DNA of 28,041 nt from Holophaga sp. (GCA_031292735.1 JARLGP010000230.1:1-28041), one strand, 5' to 3'. Counted from the first letter of the stretch, positions 7,830-16,391 are shown. Numbers and translations: made by a program. Notes: a model not told the origin generated them from the sequence alone.

Positions 7830-9359
7830 ATGCATCACGAGCGTATCGCCATACTTGACTACGGATCCCAGTACACCCGGCTGATCACCCGCCGGCTTCG
7901 GGATCTGGGGGCCTTCGGCCTGGTTTATGGGCCCGACGCCACCGCCCAGGAGATCCAGGGCGCCGATCTGCGCGGCATCATCCTGTCCGGCGGGCCGAAA
8001 TCCGTGCTGGAAGCCGGCGCCCCCGACCTGGACCCGGCCATCCTCAAGCTTGGGGTGCCGATCCTGGGCGTGTGCTACGGCCAGCAGCTGCTGGCGCGCA
8101 ACGCCGGCGGGCTCATCCACCGCTCGGCCCACCGGGAGTACGGCAAGGCCGCCATCACCGTGCAGGATCCCGACAGCGTCCTGTTCCAGGGCCTGGAGGA
8201 GTCGCTGCAGGTTTGGATGAGCCACGGCGACCACGTGGAGCAGGCGCCCGCCGGGTTCAAGGTCACCGCCACCACCCCCGGGGTGCCGGTGGCGGCCATG
8301 GAGAACCGGGCGCTGCGCCAGTTCGCCATCCAGTTCCACCCGGAAGTGAGCCACACCACCCACGGCAACGCCATCCTGCGCAACTTCCTGCACGTGTGCG
8401 CCATGAAGCTGGACTGGAACGCCGGCCAGTTCATCGAGCACAAGCTCAAGGAGATCCGCGCCCAGGTGGGCGACGGGCGGGTGGTGCTGGGGCTTTCCGG
8501 CGGGGTGGACTCCAGCGTCGCGGCCCTGCTGCTGCACCGCGCCATCGGCAAGCAGCTCACCTGCGTGTTCGTGGACACCGGGGTGATGCGCAAGGACGAG
8601 CAGAGCCAGGTGCAGGAGGCGTTCGCCCCGTTCGACATGCAGATCCGCTGGAAGGACGCCGGAGCGGAATTCCTGGGCGCCCTGGCGGGTGTGAGCGACC
8701 CCGAAGCCAAGCGCAAGATCATCGGCAAGATCTTCATCGACGTGTTCGACCGGGAGGCCTCCACATTGCAGGCGGACTTCCTGGCCCAGGGAACCCTGTA
8801 TCCCGACGTGATCGAAAGCTCCGGCATCGGCGGCGCCGTGCTGGTGAAGTCCCACCACAACGTGGGCGGGCTGCCCGACGTCATGAAGCTCAAGCTGGTG
8901 GAGCCCCTGCGCGAACTGTTCAAGGACGAGGTGCGCCGGGTGGGGCTGGCCCTGGGCCTGCCCGAGGACATGGTCTGGCGCCACCCCTTCCCCGGCCCGG
9001 GCCTGGCCGTGCGTATTCCCGGCTGCGTCACCGAGGAGCGGGTGCGGATCCTGCAGAACGCCGACGCCATCTTCATCCAGGAACTCAAGTCGAGCGGCTG
9101 GTACCGCAACACCTCCCAGTGCTTCGCCGTGCTGCTGCCGGTCATGACCGTGGGCATCATGGGCGACGAGCGCACCTACGAGAACATGTGCGCCCTGCGC
9201 GCGGTCACCTCGGAGGATTTCATGACCGCCGACTGGGCCCGCCTGCCCCATGAACTCCTGGAGCAGGTGGCCCAGCGCATCGTCAACGAGGTGAAGGGGA
9301 TCAACCGGGTGGTGTTCGATATCACCAGCAAGCCGCCAGCGACCATCGAATACGAGTGA
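7830..9359 (+). CDS. guaA: GMP synthase (glutamine-hydrolysing)
   Basis: Amidates XMP to GMP using glutamine and ATP, the last step of guanine nucleotide synthesis. The 509-aa protein has the full architecture. The class I glutamine amidotransferase domain carries nucleophile Cys82 (GVCYGQQ) and His170/Glu172 (FHPEVSHT). The ATP-pyrophosphatase domain has the PP-loop SGGVDSS at about 223-229. The C-terminal dimerisation domain ends in PPATIEYE, where most homologues end ATIEWE. The ATG at 7830 follows GGGG eight bases upstream. TATTCT at 7804-7809 is a possible -10, without a convincing -35. It is a core housekeeping gene. Confidence 0.98.
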   Translation: MHHERIAILDYGSQYTRLITRRLRDLGAFGLVYGPDATAQEIQGADLRGIILSGGPKSVLEAGAPDLDPAILKLGVPILGVCYGQQLLARNAGGLIHRSAHREYGKAAITVQDPDSVLFQGLEESLQVWMSHGDHVEQAPAGFKVTATTPGVPVAAMENRALRQFAIQFHPEVSHTTHGNAILRNFLHVCAMKLDWNAGQFIEHKLKEIRAQVGDGRVVLGLSGGVDSSVAALLLHRAIGKQLTCVFVDTGVMRKDEQSQVQEAFAPFDMQIRWKDAGAEFLGALAGVSDPEAKRKIIGKIFIDVFDREASTLQADFLAQGTLYPDVIESSGIGGAVLVKSHHNVGGLPDVMKLKLVEPLRELFKDEVRRVGLALGLPEDMVWRHPFPGPGLAVRIPGCVTEERVRILQNADAIFIQELKSSGWYRNTSQCFAVLLPVMTVGIMGDERTYENMCALRAVTSEDFMTADWARLPHELLEQVAQRIVNEVKGINRVVFDITSKPPATIEYE

Positions 9360-9407
9360 TCTGTCCAGGTTGATTCCAGACAACGGCTCAGGCCTCGGGA
9401 GCGGCCC

Positions 9408-10283
9408 ATGGCAGATGCGGAGTTGCGGCGGGTGGTGGTGGCGGGCGGCACCGGACTGGTGGGCCGGCGGCTGGTGGCCGCCCTGGTTGCGGCGGGCACC
9501 CAGGTGACCGTGCTCAGCCGGACGCCGGGGGCCATGGCCCGTAGCTGGGAGGATCTGCCCGGAGCGTTGGAGGGGGCCGACGCGGTCATCAACCTGTGCG
9601 GCGCAGGCATCGCCGAACGGCGCTGGAGCCCGGAGCGCAAGCGGCTGCTGGCGGACAGCCGGATCGGTCCCACGGAACGCCTGGCGCGGGGCATGGCGGC
9701 CGCCGGCTGCGGGGTGCTGGTGAACGCCAGCGCCGTGGGCTTCTATGGCAGCCGGGACGAGCAGCCGGTGGACGAGCGGCAGGGCCCGGGCGGGGATTTC
9801 CTGGCCCAGCTCTGCGCCCGCTGGGAGGCCGCGGCCACCGGGGCGCGGGTGGTGCGGCTGCGCCTGGGCGTGGTGCTGGCCCGGGACGGCGGCGCCCTGC
9901 CGAGAATGGCGCTGCCGGTGCGGCTGTTCCAGGGGACTCGGCTGGGCCATGGCCGCCAGGGCCTCAGCTGGATCCACCTGGACGACCTGGTGCGGATGAT
10001 CATCGAAGCGGCCGGCAACCCGGCCTGGCGTGGGCCGGTGAACGCCACGGCGCCCGTGCCGGTGAGCAACGCGGACTTCACCCGGATCCTGGCCCGGCGC
10101 CTGCACCGGCCGCTGCTGCCGGTGCCCGCCTGGCTCACCGGGGCGGCAGTCCGGGCGCTGCTGGGGGAGATGGGGGTGGCGCTGTTGCTGGAGGGCGCCT
10201 ACGTCCTGCCCGGGGCGGCCCAGCGGCTGGGCTTCGGCTTCCGCTTCCCGCGGCTGGAGGAGGCCCTGGCCGACCTGCTGTGA
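9408..10283 (+). CDS. TIGR01777 family NAD(P)-dependent epimerase/oxidoreductase (YfcH-like)
   Basis: Atypical short-chain dehydrogenase of the extended epimerase type. Gly13-x-x-Gly16-x-x-Gly19 (GGTGLVGRR) is the dinucleotide-binding motif. The family pattern continues with INLCGAGIAERRWSPERK, NASAVGFYGS and WIHLDDLVRMI. The 291-aa length is slightly short of the usual 295-310 but appears complete. The C-terminal DUF1731-like segment is recognisable (PAWLTGAAVRALLGEMG through RLGFGFRFP). The start is supported by GGGAG nine bases upstream. Substrate is unknown for the family. It follows guaA by 48 bases and may be read through from it. Confidence 0.88.
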   Translation: MADAELRRVVVAGGTGLVGRRLVAALVAAGTQVTVLSRTPGAMARSWEDLPGALEGADAVINLCGAGIAERRWSPERKRLLADSRIGPTERLARGMAAAGCGVLVNASAVGFYGSRDEQPVDERQGPGGDFLAQLCARWEAAATGARVVRLRLGVVLARDGGALPRMALPVRLFQGTRLGHGRQGLSWIHLDDLVRMIIEAAGNPAWRGPVNATAPVPVSNADFTRILARRLHRPLLPVPAWLTGAAVRALLGEMGVALLLEGAYVLPGAAQRLGFGFRFPRLEEALADLL

Positions 10284-10324
10284 GGCTCCGTCCAGGCCGG
10301 CACCGGCCATGAGCGTGCGGGTGC

Positions 10325-10338
10325 AGGGGGAATCCCCT
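10325..10338 (+). terminator. Possible hairpin terminator after the epimerase gene
   Basis: AGGGG-GAAT-CCCCT forms a perfect 5-bp stem with a four-base loop, 41 bases after the epimerase stop. It is followed by CCTGTTTCGG, which is only weakly U-rich, so efficiency is doubtful. Confidence 0.3.
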
Positions 10339-10361
10339 CCTGTTTCGGATACCTGAAGCGT

Positions 10362-10393
10362 CTCGCAAACCCTGGCGAGGATCCAGCTACAAT
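10362..10393 (+). promoter_or_regulatory. Candidate asd promoter region
   Basis: TACAAT (10388-10393, five of six matches to the -10 consensus) lies 21 bases before the asd ATG. Immediately upstream CTCGC-N8-GCGAG (10362-10379) is an inverted repeat lying where a -35 would be. No convincing -35 is present, so this may be an activator or repressor site. I see no lysine-riboswitch structure; the leader is too short for one. Confidence 0.35.
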
Positions 10394-10414
10394 GGTTCTC
10401 CATAGGGGAGTTCC

Positions 10415-11515
10415 ATGAAGAAGGTCGGTTTCATCGGTTGGCGCGGCATGGTGGGTTCGGTCCTCATGGGCCGGATGGAGGAGGAGCGGGATCTCGACGG
10501 CAGCTTCACGCCGTATTTTTTCTCCACCTCCCAGATCGGCGGCATCGGCCCCACCGGCGGGCCCCTGGGCGACGCCGGCAATCTCGAGGCGCTGGCGGCC
10601 ATGGACATCCTGGTCACCTGCCAGGGCGGCGACTTCACCGCCAAGATGCACCCGGCGCTGCGGGCGGGGGGCTGGTCCGGGCTGTGGCTGGACGCCGCCT
10701 CCACCCTGCGCATGCGCGAGGACGCCATCATCGTGCTGGACCCGGTGAACCGCAAGGTCATCGACGCCGGCCTGGCGAAGGGGATCAAGGACTTCATCGG
10801 CGGCAACTGCACGGTGAGCCTCATGCTCATGGGGCTCGGCGGGCTGTTCGCCAAGGGCTGGGTGGACTGGATGAGCACCATGACCTACCAGGCCGCCTCG
10901 GGCGCCGGGGCCCGGAACATGCGCGAGCTGGTGAAGCAGATGCGCGCCATCGGCGACGTGGAGCCGGCCCTGCTGGAGGAGCAGGGGCCCATCCTGGACC
11001 TGGACCAGGCGGTTACCGCCACCCTGCGGGACCCCGCCTTTCCGGTGGCCAACTTCGGCGCGCCTCTGGCGGGCAGCCTCATCCCCTGGATCGACAAGGC
11101 CTGGGACAACGGCCAGACCAAGGAGGAATGGAAGGGCATTGCCGAGACCAACAAGATCCTGGGCAGCGCCCGGACCATCCCGGTGGACGGCCTGTGCGTG
11201 CGCGTCGGCGCCATGCGCTGCCACAGCCAGGCCATCACCATCAAGCTGACCCAGGACGTGCCCCTGCCTGAGATCGAGGCCGCCATCGCCGGGCACAACC
11301 CCTGGGTGCAGGTGGTGCCCAATACCAAGGAGGCCAGCCTGCGCGATCTGTCCCCGGCGGCGGTTTCCGGCCGGCTGGCCGTCCCGGTGGGCCGGATCCG
11401 CAAGATGAACCTCGGGCCGGAATACCTCACCCTGTTCACCGTGGGCGATCAGTTGCTGTGGGGCGCGGCCGAGCCGATCCGGCGCATGCTGCGCATCGCG
11501 CTGGGCACGCTCTAG
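10415..11515 (+). CDS. asd: Aspartate-semialdehyde dehydrogenase
   Basis: NADPH-dependent reduction of aspartyl phosphate to aspartate semialdehyde, the branch-point step for diaminopimelate, lysine, methionine and threonine. The 366-aa protein is of the E. coli/Gram-negative Asd type (367 aa). The N-terminal dinucleotide motif is [12 protein letters not shown]. The catalytic Cys132 is in [11 protein letters not shown], and the conserved catalytic His is in [12 protein letters not shown]. Also conserved are WLDAAST and the QAASGAGA loop. The ATG at 10415 has GGGGAG at a good distance. Threonine made through this enzyme is the substrate of kbl-tdh upstream, but the two loci are not obviously co-regulated. 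Confidence 0.97.
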   Translation: MKKVGFIGWRGMVGSVLMGRMEEERDLDGSFTPYFFSTSQIGGIGPTGGPLGDAGNLEALAAMDILVTCQGGDFTAKMHPALRAGGWSGLWLDAASTLRMREDAIIVLDPVNRKVIDAGLAKGIKDFIGGNCTVSLMLMGLGGLFAKGWVDWMSTMTYQAASGAGARNMRELVKQMRAIGDVEPALLEEQGPILDLDQAVTATLRDPAFPVANFGAPLAGSLIPWIDKAWDNGQTKEEWKGIAETNKILGSARTIPVDGLCVRVGAMRCHSQAITIKLTQDVPLPEIEAAIAGHNPWVQVVPNTKEASLRDLSPAAVSGRLAVPVGRIRKMNLGPEYLTLFTVGDQLLWGAAEPIRRMLRIALGTL

Positions 11516-11586
11516 CGTGGGTCGCAAAGGCCTTCCAGGTCGGCTAAGGACAGGTCGCCTGGCGTGAGGTCGCCGATGCCGAGGCC

Positions 11587-12795
11587 ATGATGGAGTGCGT
11601 TGACGTGCCTGCTGCCAATGGTCCCGAGCTAGCCTATCGTCAGGTTCTCGCCCTGACGGGGACCCTGTTCCTTTCCTACCTCGCGGTGGCGATGTCGCTT
11701 CCTGCGGTGCCGATCTTCGTGGTGAACGGCTTCCATCTGAGCAACGCCTACGGCGGGCTCGCCGTGGGCATCGCCTTTCTTTCCACGATTGTCACCCGCG
11801 GCCATGCGGGCCTCAACGTCGACCGGCTCGGCGGCAAGATCTGCATGGAGCGCGGCCTCATCCTCTACGCGGCCGCCGGACTGATCAGCCTGTTCGCCGC
11901 CCTGCCCCAGTTGCATGTGGCGGGGGGGTACGCCGTGCTGATCGCCGGGCGGCTCCTGCTCGGCCTGGGCGAAAGCCTGGCCATGGTGGGAATGATCAGC
12001 TGGGCGATCGGGCTCATGGGCCAGGCGCGGTCCGGCCAGGTGATTTCCCTGGTTGGAATGGGGATGTACGGGGCCTTCGCGGCCGGTGGCCCGCTTGGCC
12101 TCGCCCTGCTCAACCGGGTGGGTTTCATGGGCCTCATGGGCGTCTGCACGGTCTTGCCGCTGCTCGGACTGGTGGCCATTCACCGGTTGCCGGCGGTGCA
12201 TCCCATTGCCGGCCAGCGGGAGTCGTTCTGGCGGATCATCGGCCGGATCTGGCGGGAGGGTGCGGTGGTCGGGCTGCAAGGGGTCGGTTTCGCCGCCCTG
12301 GGAGCCTTTTCCTCCCTCTATTTCCTGAGGCGCGGCTGGCCCAACGCCGGGCTGGGCCTGACCTTCTTCGGGGTCGGCTTCGTCCTGGTGCGCCTGGTTT
12401 GCGGCCATCTGCCGGACCGGATCGGCGGGACGCCGGTGGCCATCGCCTCCCTGGCGGTGGAGGCGTGCGGGCAGTACCTGCTGTGGCTGGCGCCCGGACC
12501 CTGGAGCGCTCTGCTCGGCGCATTCTTGACCGGCCTGGGCTGTTCGATGGTGTATCCCGCGATGGGTTCCGAGGTCGTCAAGCTGGTGCCGGCGCATCTG
12601 CGCGGCACGGCGGTCGGAGGCTTCGCCGCCTTCCAGGATCTGGCCTATGGCGCCACCGGGCCGGTGGTGGGACTGCTGGCCGATCATTCGGGCTATTCAG
12701 CGGTGTTCCTGATCGGCGGCCTCGCCGCGACCCTGGGCCTTTGGATGGCGATCCAGGCGCACCGGCTCACCGGCAGGGCCCGGTCTGCTGGGTGA
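11587..12795 (+). CDS. MFS transporter, YhhS-like
   Basis: Major facilitator superfamily inner-membrane transporter of 402 aa with about 12 predicted transmembrane helices. It aligns by eye with E. coli YhhS along its length: the VVNGFHLSNAYGGLAVG loop; TRGHAGLNVDRLGGK, which corresponds to YhhS SRPHAGRYADSLGPK; the central IGRIWREG; and VYPAMGSEVVKLVP near the end. YhhS-type proteins are usually annotated as arabinose or drug efflux, but the true substrate here is unknown. GAGG precedes two adjacent ATGs; the second (11590) is better spaced. It stands alone on the plus strand, convergent with the orphan secreted-protein gene, at the left edge of what looks like an accessory stretch. Confidence 0.88.
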   Translation: MMECVDVPAANGPELAYRQVLALTGTLFLSYLAVAMSLPAVPIFVVNGFHLSNAYGGLAVGIAFLSTIVTRGHAGLNVDRLGGKICMERGLILYAAAGLISLFAALPQLHVAGGYAVLIAGRLLLGLGESLAMVGMISWAIGLMGQARSGQVISLVGMGMYGAFAAGGPLGLALLNRVGFMGLMGVCTVLPLLGLVAIHRLPAVHPIAGQRESFWRIIGRIWREGAVVGLQGVGFAALGAFSSLYFLRRGWPNAGLGLTFFGVGFVLVRLVCGHLPDRIGGTPVAIASLAVEACGQYLLWLAPGPWSALLGAFLTGLGCSMVYPAMGSEVVKLVPAHLRGTAVGGFAAFQDLAYGATGPVVGLLADHSGYSAVFLIGGLAATLGLWMAIQAHRLTGRARSAG

Positions 12796-12814
12796 GTTGG
12801 TCTGGTTTCCGGTC

Positions 12815-12942
12815 CGGAGTACCTTGTTGACGAAAACGCGGCAGAGCTCCCGCGCCCGTGGGGCCTCATTACCCTGGGGCAAGTCCATCAACTCGCCGAT
12901 GGTGCTTCCCCTACGGCCCCCCTTGTGACGCATGCGTCGCAA
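12815..12942 (-). pseudogene. Possible degenerate gene fragment of unknown family
   Basis: Reading the minus strand from the ATG at 12942 gives protein-like sequence (HKGGRRGSTIGELMDLPQG, then ARELCRVFVNKVL). After about 40 residues it degrades into low-complexity Arg/Pro/Gly sequence typical of a non-coding high-GC frame over the MFS 3' end. I do not recognise the family. No ribosome site was seen, and the ATG lies inside the 28-bp palindrome. It may be a remnant of a mobile gene or simply chance. Confidence 0.25.
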
Positions 12943-12946
12943 GGGG
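12919..12946. repeat. 28-bp near-perfect palindrome
   Basis: CCCCTTG-T-GACGCATGCGTC-G-CAAGGGG is self-complementary apart from a single T/G pair; the central 12 bases are a perfect palindrome. It lies in the gap between the convergent MFS and orphan genes. As RNA it would form a strong hairpin from either strand, but neither side has a U-tract. It could be a bidirectional transcription barrier, a protein-binding site or the trace of a mobile element end. Confidence 0.7.
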
Positions 12947-12980
12947 TCTAAGGAACTTATGCCGGGGCCGCTACAATGGC

Positions 12981-14339
12981 TTACTCACGCCCCGTGGGCG
13001 GAACATGTAATTTAATCCCTTTCACGGATTCGGTCGGAAGCGTGTAGTTTCGAATATTCTTAATGATTTCAGCATAATACGGTTCCTTGAGGAACCCTGG
13101 CTGAAAGAGACCCATGGACATCCCAACCCTTTCCGTTCCATGGGCGGACGCAACTCGGTACTGGCTTGCAAATTCCACAAAAGCTTGATCCATCCAATAA
13201 TAAATCATTGCTTGCAGATCGATGGCCAAACGGTCGCGCTCCAGCACGATTTTCTGGAGGTCTTCCAGCTCGGACTCGGACCTGTGAGCGGACCCATACG
13301 CGAGATCGTGGCTGAGCTTTTCAACGACTATCTTTTGTCTCATATAGGCAATACCCAGATTTAGAAAATCCTGGTTTGCCCTCAGCTCATGCAATGCATC
13401 TTCAAAAGAAACCCTATAATTTTCAAAACTCCTGGACTCCGGCGTACCGTGTTTAATTTGTTCGAATCGAAGCCCCACGTGGCTTGAAAACTTCATTAAT
13501 CCAACTTTTAAATGATAGTTGTCTCGACCAAATTTCGTCGTCCAGATTCTGTCATAGTCGAGCAGTGGACTGTAGCCGGCACAGTTGTAGACATTGAATT
13601 GAAAGACGGTATTCAGGAATATGTCGGCCAGGGCGTCCGCTGGCAGCACATTGCCGAAGTCATGCAGGGCGCCACTCCAATTCTTGACCAAGGTAATTTT
13701 ATTGAGAGTCCAATATCGATCCGACTGCCCCAGCCCGGCTTCCATTTTCCAGGCATCCAGTTTCGGCAGGGTGGCCGTTGCCTTTTCCGCAGGCACGGCC
13801 ATGACCTTGCCTACTTTCGGTGGGGCCTTCTCGTCTTCTGGGACCGTCTTGGCCTCCTCCTTGCCTTCCCCCTTGCTCTCCCCCAGAACCAGAACCGTTC
13901 TGATGATGATTCTTCCAGGTGACCAGGACACTGCGAGGTTCTCACTCTCTATTCCAGTCTGAGCGAATCGGTATCCCGGTCCCGTCGCCACCCGTTCGAG
14001 GCTCCCCCGCCATTCCGCCTGTCTACCCGCCGCATCCCTCAACGTGAAGCCCAAGGGCGTCGCTGGCGCCAGCGGGTCCACGTAGAAGATCATCCGTGCC
14101 CGGGGGCCAAGGAGCTTGGAACCGCTGCATTCGGTCGGAGGCACCGGCAGGGCTGCCAACGAGGCACCATCCACGATGGAACACCCCATCCGTGCGGAAG
14201 GGGTGGTGGAGAAATCAATGGTCCACGCCTCCGACGACTGGTTGATCAGTTGCTGGTCCAGGGGCTGCCAGGCCGCATGGGCCAGGGATGAACTCAGGCA
14301 GATTCCCACAACGAGCTCAAACGTTCGATTAAAGGGCAT
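12981..14339 (-). CDS. Orphan secreted protein of unknown function, AT-richer than its surroundings
   Basis: The 452-aa product starts with a Sec signal peptide (hydrophobic FELVVGICLSSS, cleavage likely after AHA at about residue 22). Residues about 23-150 look like a beta-rich domain with two Cys (MGCSIVDG and PTECSG) that could pair. A Lys/Glu/Pro/Ala-rich linker follows at about 152-195. Residues about 200-450 are mostly helical and aromatic-rich, including MIYYWMDQAFVEFASQYR. No catalytic motif, membrane segment or known family is recognised. The start is supported by GAGAGGA six to seven bases upstream. The gene and its promoter region have far more A and T than the flanking genes, which points to acquisition from elsewhere. 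It has no operon partner: MFS converges and pepQ ends on its upstream side. Confidence 0.75.
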   Translation of the reverse strand: MPFNRTFELVVGICLSSSLAHAAWQPLDQQLINQSSEAWTIDFSTTPSARMGCSIVDGASLAALPVPPTECSGSKLLGPRARMIFYVDPLAPATPLGFTLRDAAGRQAEWRGSLERVATGPGYRFAQTGIESENLAVSWSPGRIIIRTVLVLGESKGEGKEEAKTVPEDEKAPPKVGKVMAVPAEKATATLPKLDAWKMEAGLGQSDRYWTLNKITLVKNWSGALHDFGNVLPADALADIFLNTVFQFNVYNCAGYSPLLDYDRIWTTKFGRDNYHLKVGLMKFSSHVGLRFEQIKHGTPESRSFENYRVSFEDALHELRANQDFLNLGIAYMRQKIVVEKLSHDLAYGSAHRSESELEDLQKIVLERDRLAIDLQAMIYYWMDQAFVEFASQYRVASAHGTERVGMSMGLFQPGFLKEPYYAEIIKNIRNYTLPTESVKGIKLHVPPTGRE

Positions 14340-14598
14340 TCGGTCCTCTCTTTTAAACTTGTTAAAGTCATTGAATCGCCAAAGAACTCGGGCCCATTCG
14401 AGCCACTTATCTCAGATTAAATATAATTTATATATTTTCCAGTCGAAAAGGACTTAATTCCATCAAATAGACAGGAACAAAAATTGAAATGGGCGCAAGG
14501 GGTCTCCCCAACCAGCAGGCGGCCAAGGTCCTGATGGTCCGCCTTCAGTCGCCGATCGAACGAATGACCCTCGCCGGACGAGGACGGCCTGGAGCCGC
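14340..14598. promoter_or_regulatory. AT-rich intergenic stretch with probable promoter of the orphan gene
   Basis: This gap between the orphan gene and the end of pepQ holds no gene. At 14424-14445 it has an A/T-only run, giving TATATT-like -10 choices on the minus strand about 90 bases before the orphan ATG. Closer to pepQ, CCTCG-CCGGA-CGAGG (around 14571-14585) is an inverted repeat 14-28 bases past the pepQ stop and could end that operon, although no U-tract follows. Confidence 0.35.
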
Positions 14599-15918
14599 CT
14601 ACCCTTCCCAGGACGGCAGGTATTCCTGGGTGATGTTCCGCGCGCCGCCTTCGGTGATCACCACGTTGTCCTCGAACCGGATCCCGCCCAGGGGCGCCAG
14701 CTGGTCGATGAGCTCCCAGTTGAACCGGTCGGCCTGGGCGCCGTTCCGGAACGGCTCCAGCAGCATCGGGATGAAGTAGAGGCCCGGCTCCACGGTGAGC
14801 ACCTGGCCGGGCTCCAGGATCCGGGTCACCCGCAGGGCCGGGTAGTGCGCGGGCGGCTCCAGGATGACGCCGTCCGGGGCGGTGAGCTTGCCGGCCACGT
14901 CGTGGATGTTGATGCCCAGGAAATGGCCCAGGCCGTGGGGCAGGAAGGGCCGGGTGAGGCCCAGGGCCATGGCTTCCTCCGGCCCGGCCTTGAGGATCCC
15001 GGCCTGGCCCAGCAGGGCGGCCAGCTCGGCGTGGGCCAGCTCGTGCATCTGCAGGAACGGCAGCCCCGGGCGCATGGCCTGGCACACGGTCCGCTGCAGG
15101 CGCTTGACGCCGTCCATGAGCCCGGTGAACCGGGGGTCGCAGGCGGGCGCCGCGGTGGTGCGGGTGATGTCGGAACCGTAGCCCCGCACCTGCGCCCCGC
15201 AGTCCAGCAGCAGCACCTTGCCGTTGCGCACGTGGCGCTTGTTATGGTAATGCAGGATGGCGCCCTTGGGGTCCAGCGCCACGATGGACGGGAAGGCCAA
15301 CTGGTGGTCCAGGCAGTCCACCGCCTGGACGAAGGCATGGTGGATCTCCACTTCGGACCCGCCGGCCAGGAACGCCGCCCGGCTCGCCAGGTGGCCCTTG
15401 GCGCCCAGCTCGGTGGCCTCCTCCAGGGTGCGGATCTCGTACGCGGTCTTGCTGCTCCGGCCCCAGTCCAGGCGCTTGACCAGGGGCTCGGGGTTGGGCC
15501 GGAAGCCCGCGGCCGCGGCCGGCGCCGGCATGTCGCCCAGGTAGGCGCCCCAGGTGGACGGGCCCGCCAGGGCCCACACGCCCGCCTCGGTGGCGGCCTC
15601 CTTGAAGTCGAACAGGTCGGCCCAATAGGAGGCGCCGTCCATGGGCGTCTGCTCGTACCAGTAGTCCGCCGGCCGGTAGCGCACCAGCATGGGCCTGCGC
15701 CCGGGTTCCAGGCGCAGCAGGTGGTTCGGGCCCTCCAGCGGGCAGTAGTGCCGGAAATGGGGCACTCCCTGGAACGGGGCTTCATGGTCGTCGGCGTAGT
15801 AGGTGAACGGCGCGCCGCTGGAGATCACCAGGCTTTCGAACCCGGTGGCGGCCAGGGCCTGCTCCAGGTAGGCCAGCCGCAGTTCCAGGTGGTCACGGAA
15901 CAGCGACGGGAGGCTCAT
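14599..15918 (-). CDS. pepQ: X-Pro dipeptidase (M24B metallopeptidase, PepQ type)
   Basis: Cytoplasmic dinuclear-metal peptidase of the pita-bread fold that hydrolyses X-Pro dipeptides. The 439 aa are very close to E. coli PepQ (443). The five metal ligands are all present: Asp239 (LLLDCGAQ), Asp250 (GSDITRT), His328 (PHGLGHFLG), Glu377 (VEPGLYF) and Glu416 (RFEDNVV). The N-terminal creatinase-like domain includes DDHEAPFQGVPHF, the PepQ counterpart of DDHPYPFKVNPQF. The ATG overlaps the stop of the upstream small membrane-protein gene as ATGA (15915-15918), so it is translated as the last cistron of the DUF3798 transporter operon. That arrangement suggests the transporter brings in a peptide-like substrate. 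Organophosphate hydrolysis is a known side activity of the family. Confidence 0.93.
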   Translation of the reverse strand: MSLPSLFRDHLELRLAYLEQALAATGFESLVISSGAPFTYYADDHEAPFQGVPHFRHYCPLEGPNHLLRLEPGRRPMLVRYRPADYWYEQTPMDGASYWADLFDFKEAATEAGVWALAGPSTWGAYLGDMPAPAAAAGFRPNPEPLVKRLDWGRSSKTAYEIRTLEEATELGAKGHLASRAAFLAGGSEVEIHHAFVQAVDCLDHQLAFPSIVALDPKGAILHYHNKRHVRNGKVLLLDCGAQVRGYGSDITRTTAAPACDPRFTGLMDGVKRLQRTVCQAMRPGLPFLQMHELAHAELAALLGQAGILKAGPEEAMALGLTRPFLPHGLGHFLGINIHDVAGKLTAPDGVILEPPAHYPALRVTRILEPGQVLTVEPGLYFIPMLLEPFRNGAQADRFNWELIDQLAPLGGIRFEDNVVITEGGARNITQEYLPSWEG

Positions 15919-16391
15919 GGCTTGACCGCCGGCTCGGCGGGGGCCGTTCCTTCAGCGGGGGCCGGGCTGCCTCCCTCGTGCTGCATCTGCTCCACCGGAG
16001 CCTCTTCCTGGGCCGGGGCGACGAACCGGGTGACCCAGGCCTGGCGCGGCGCCCCGCCCAGGATGGCGGGGACCGACACCAGCGCGGTGTCCAGCGAGGT
16101 GGGGACGCTGAACCGCTCCTGCACCTTGCGGTCGCCCGCTTCGATGGTGATGGTGTGCCGGGGCCCGCCCACCTGGACCATGCTCCGCTCGGCGCGGCCC
16201 ATGGACTCGGGCTCCTTGCCGTCGATGCTCACGTTGACCGAATCGGCCGAGGTGAATTCCTTGCCGTCCAGGGTCAACGCGTTGGTGTCGATGAGCAGGG
16301 TGTGGCCCTTGCCGATGTAGAACAGGAAGGCGGACAGCACCACCAGCCCGACCAGGGCGCAGCTCCTCTGGAACAGACTCCGGGCGCTCAT
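15915..16391 (-). CDS. Small membrane-anchored protein of the transporter operon (possibly DUF6672)
   Basis: 158 aa with one N-terminal transmembrane segment (about residues 9-28, CALVGLVVLSAFLFYIG). A small beta-rich periplasmic domain follows (GKGHTLLIDTNAL, then VNVSIDGKE and HTITIEAGD), and the tail is Pro/Ala/Glu-rich (about 125-158). I recall a family named DUF6672 found beside ABC permeases with this GKGHTLLID feature; I am not certain of the assignment. The ATG at 16391 has GGAGGT nicely placed inside the permease gene and overlaps that gene's stop as ATGA. A longer in-frame start at 16451 would lie deep in the permease gene and is rejected. Its own stop overlaps the pepQ start as ATGA. 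It is probably an accessory subunit of the transporter, but this is inference. Confidence 0.75.
   Translation of the reverse strand: MSARSLFQRSCALVGLVVLSAFLFYIGKGHTLLIDTNALTLDGKEFTSADSVNVSIDGKEPESMGRAERSMVQVGGPRHTITIEAGDRKVQERFSVPTSLDTALVSVPAILGGAPRQAWVTRFVAPAQEEAPVEQMQHEGGSPAPAEGTAPAEPAVKP

Noticed and set aside
7188..10403. Minus-strand open frame of 1071 codons opposite guaA and the epimerase gene
   Set aside because: It is antisense to two well-recognised genes, has His/Gln/Gly/Ala-biased low-complexity content and matches no family; it is a by-product of high GC.
10284..10414. Lysine riboswitch before asd
   Set aside because: The 131-base gap has only short stems and none of the conserved lysine-riboswitch core; a TACAAT -10 sits too close to the ATG to leave room for one.
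11587..12795. MFS transporter as part of the dipeptide system
   Set aside because: It is on the opposite strand, separated by the orphan gene, and its YhhS-like family does not suggest peptide transport.
12923..12942. TTGTGA...TCGCAA inside the large palindrome as a Rex operator
   Set aside because: The half-sites are two bases too far apart for the Rex consensus, and the site is between convergent genes, not at a promoter.
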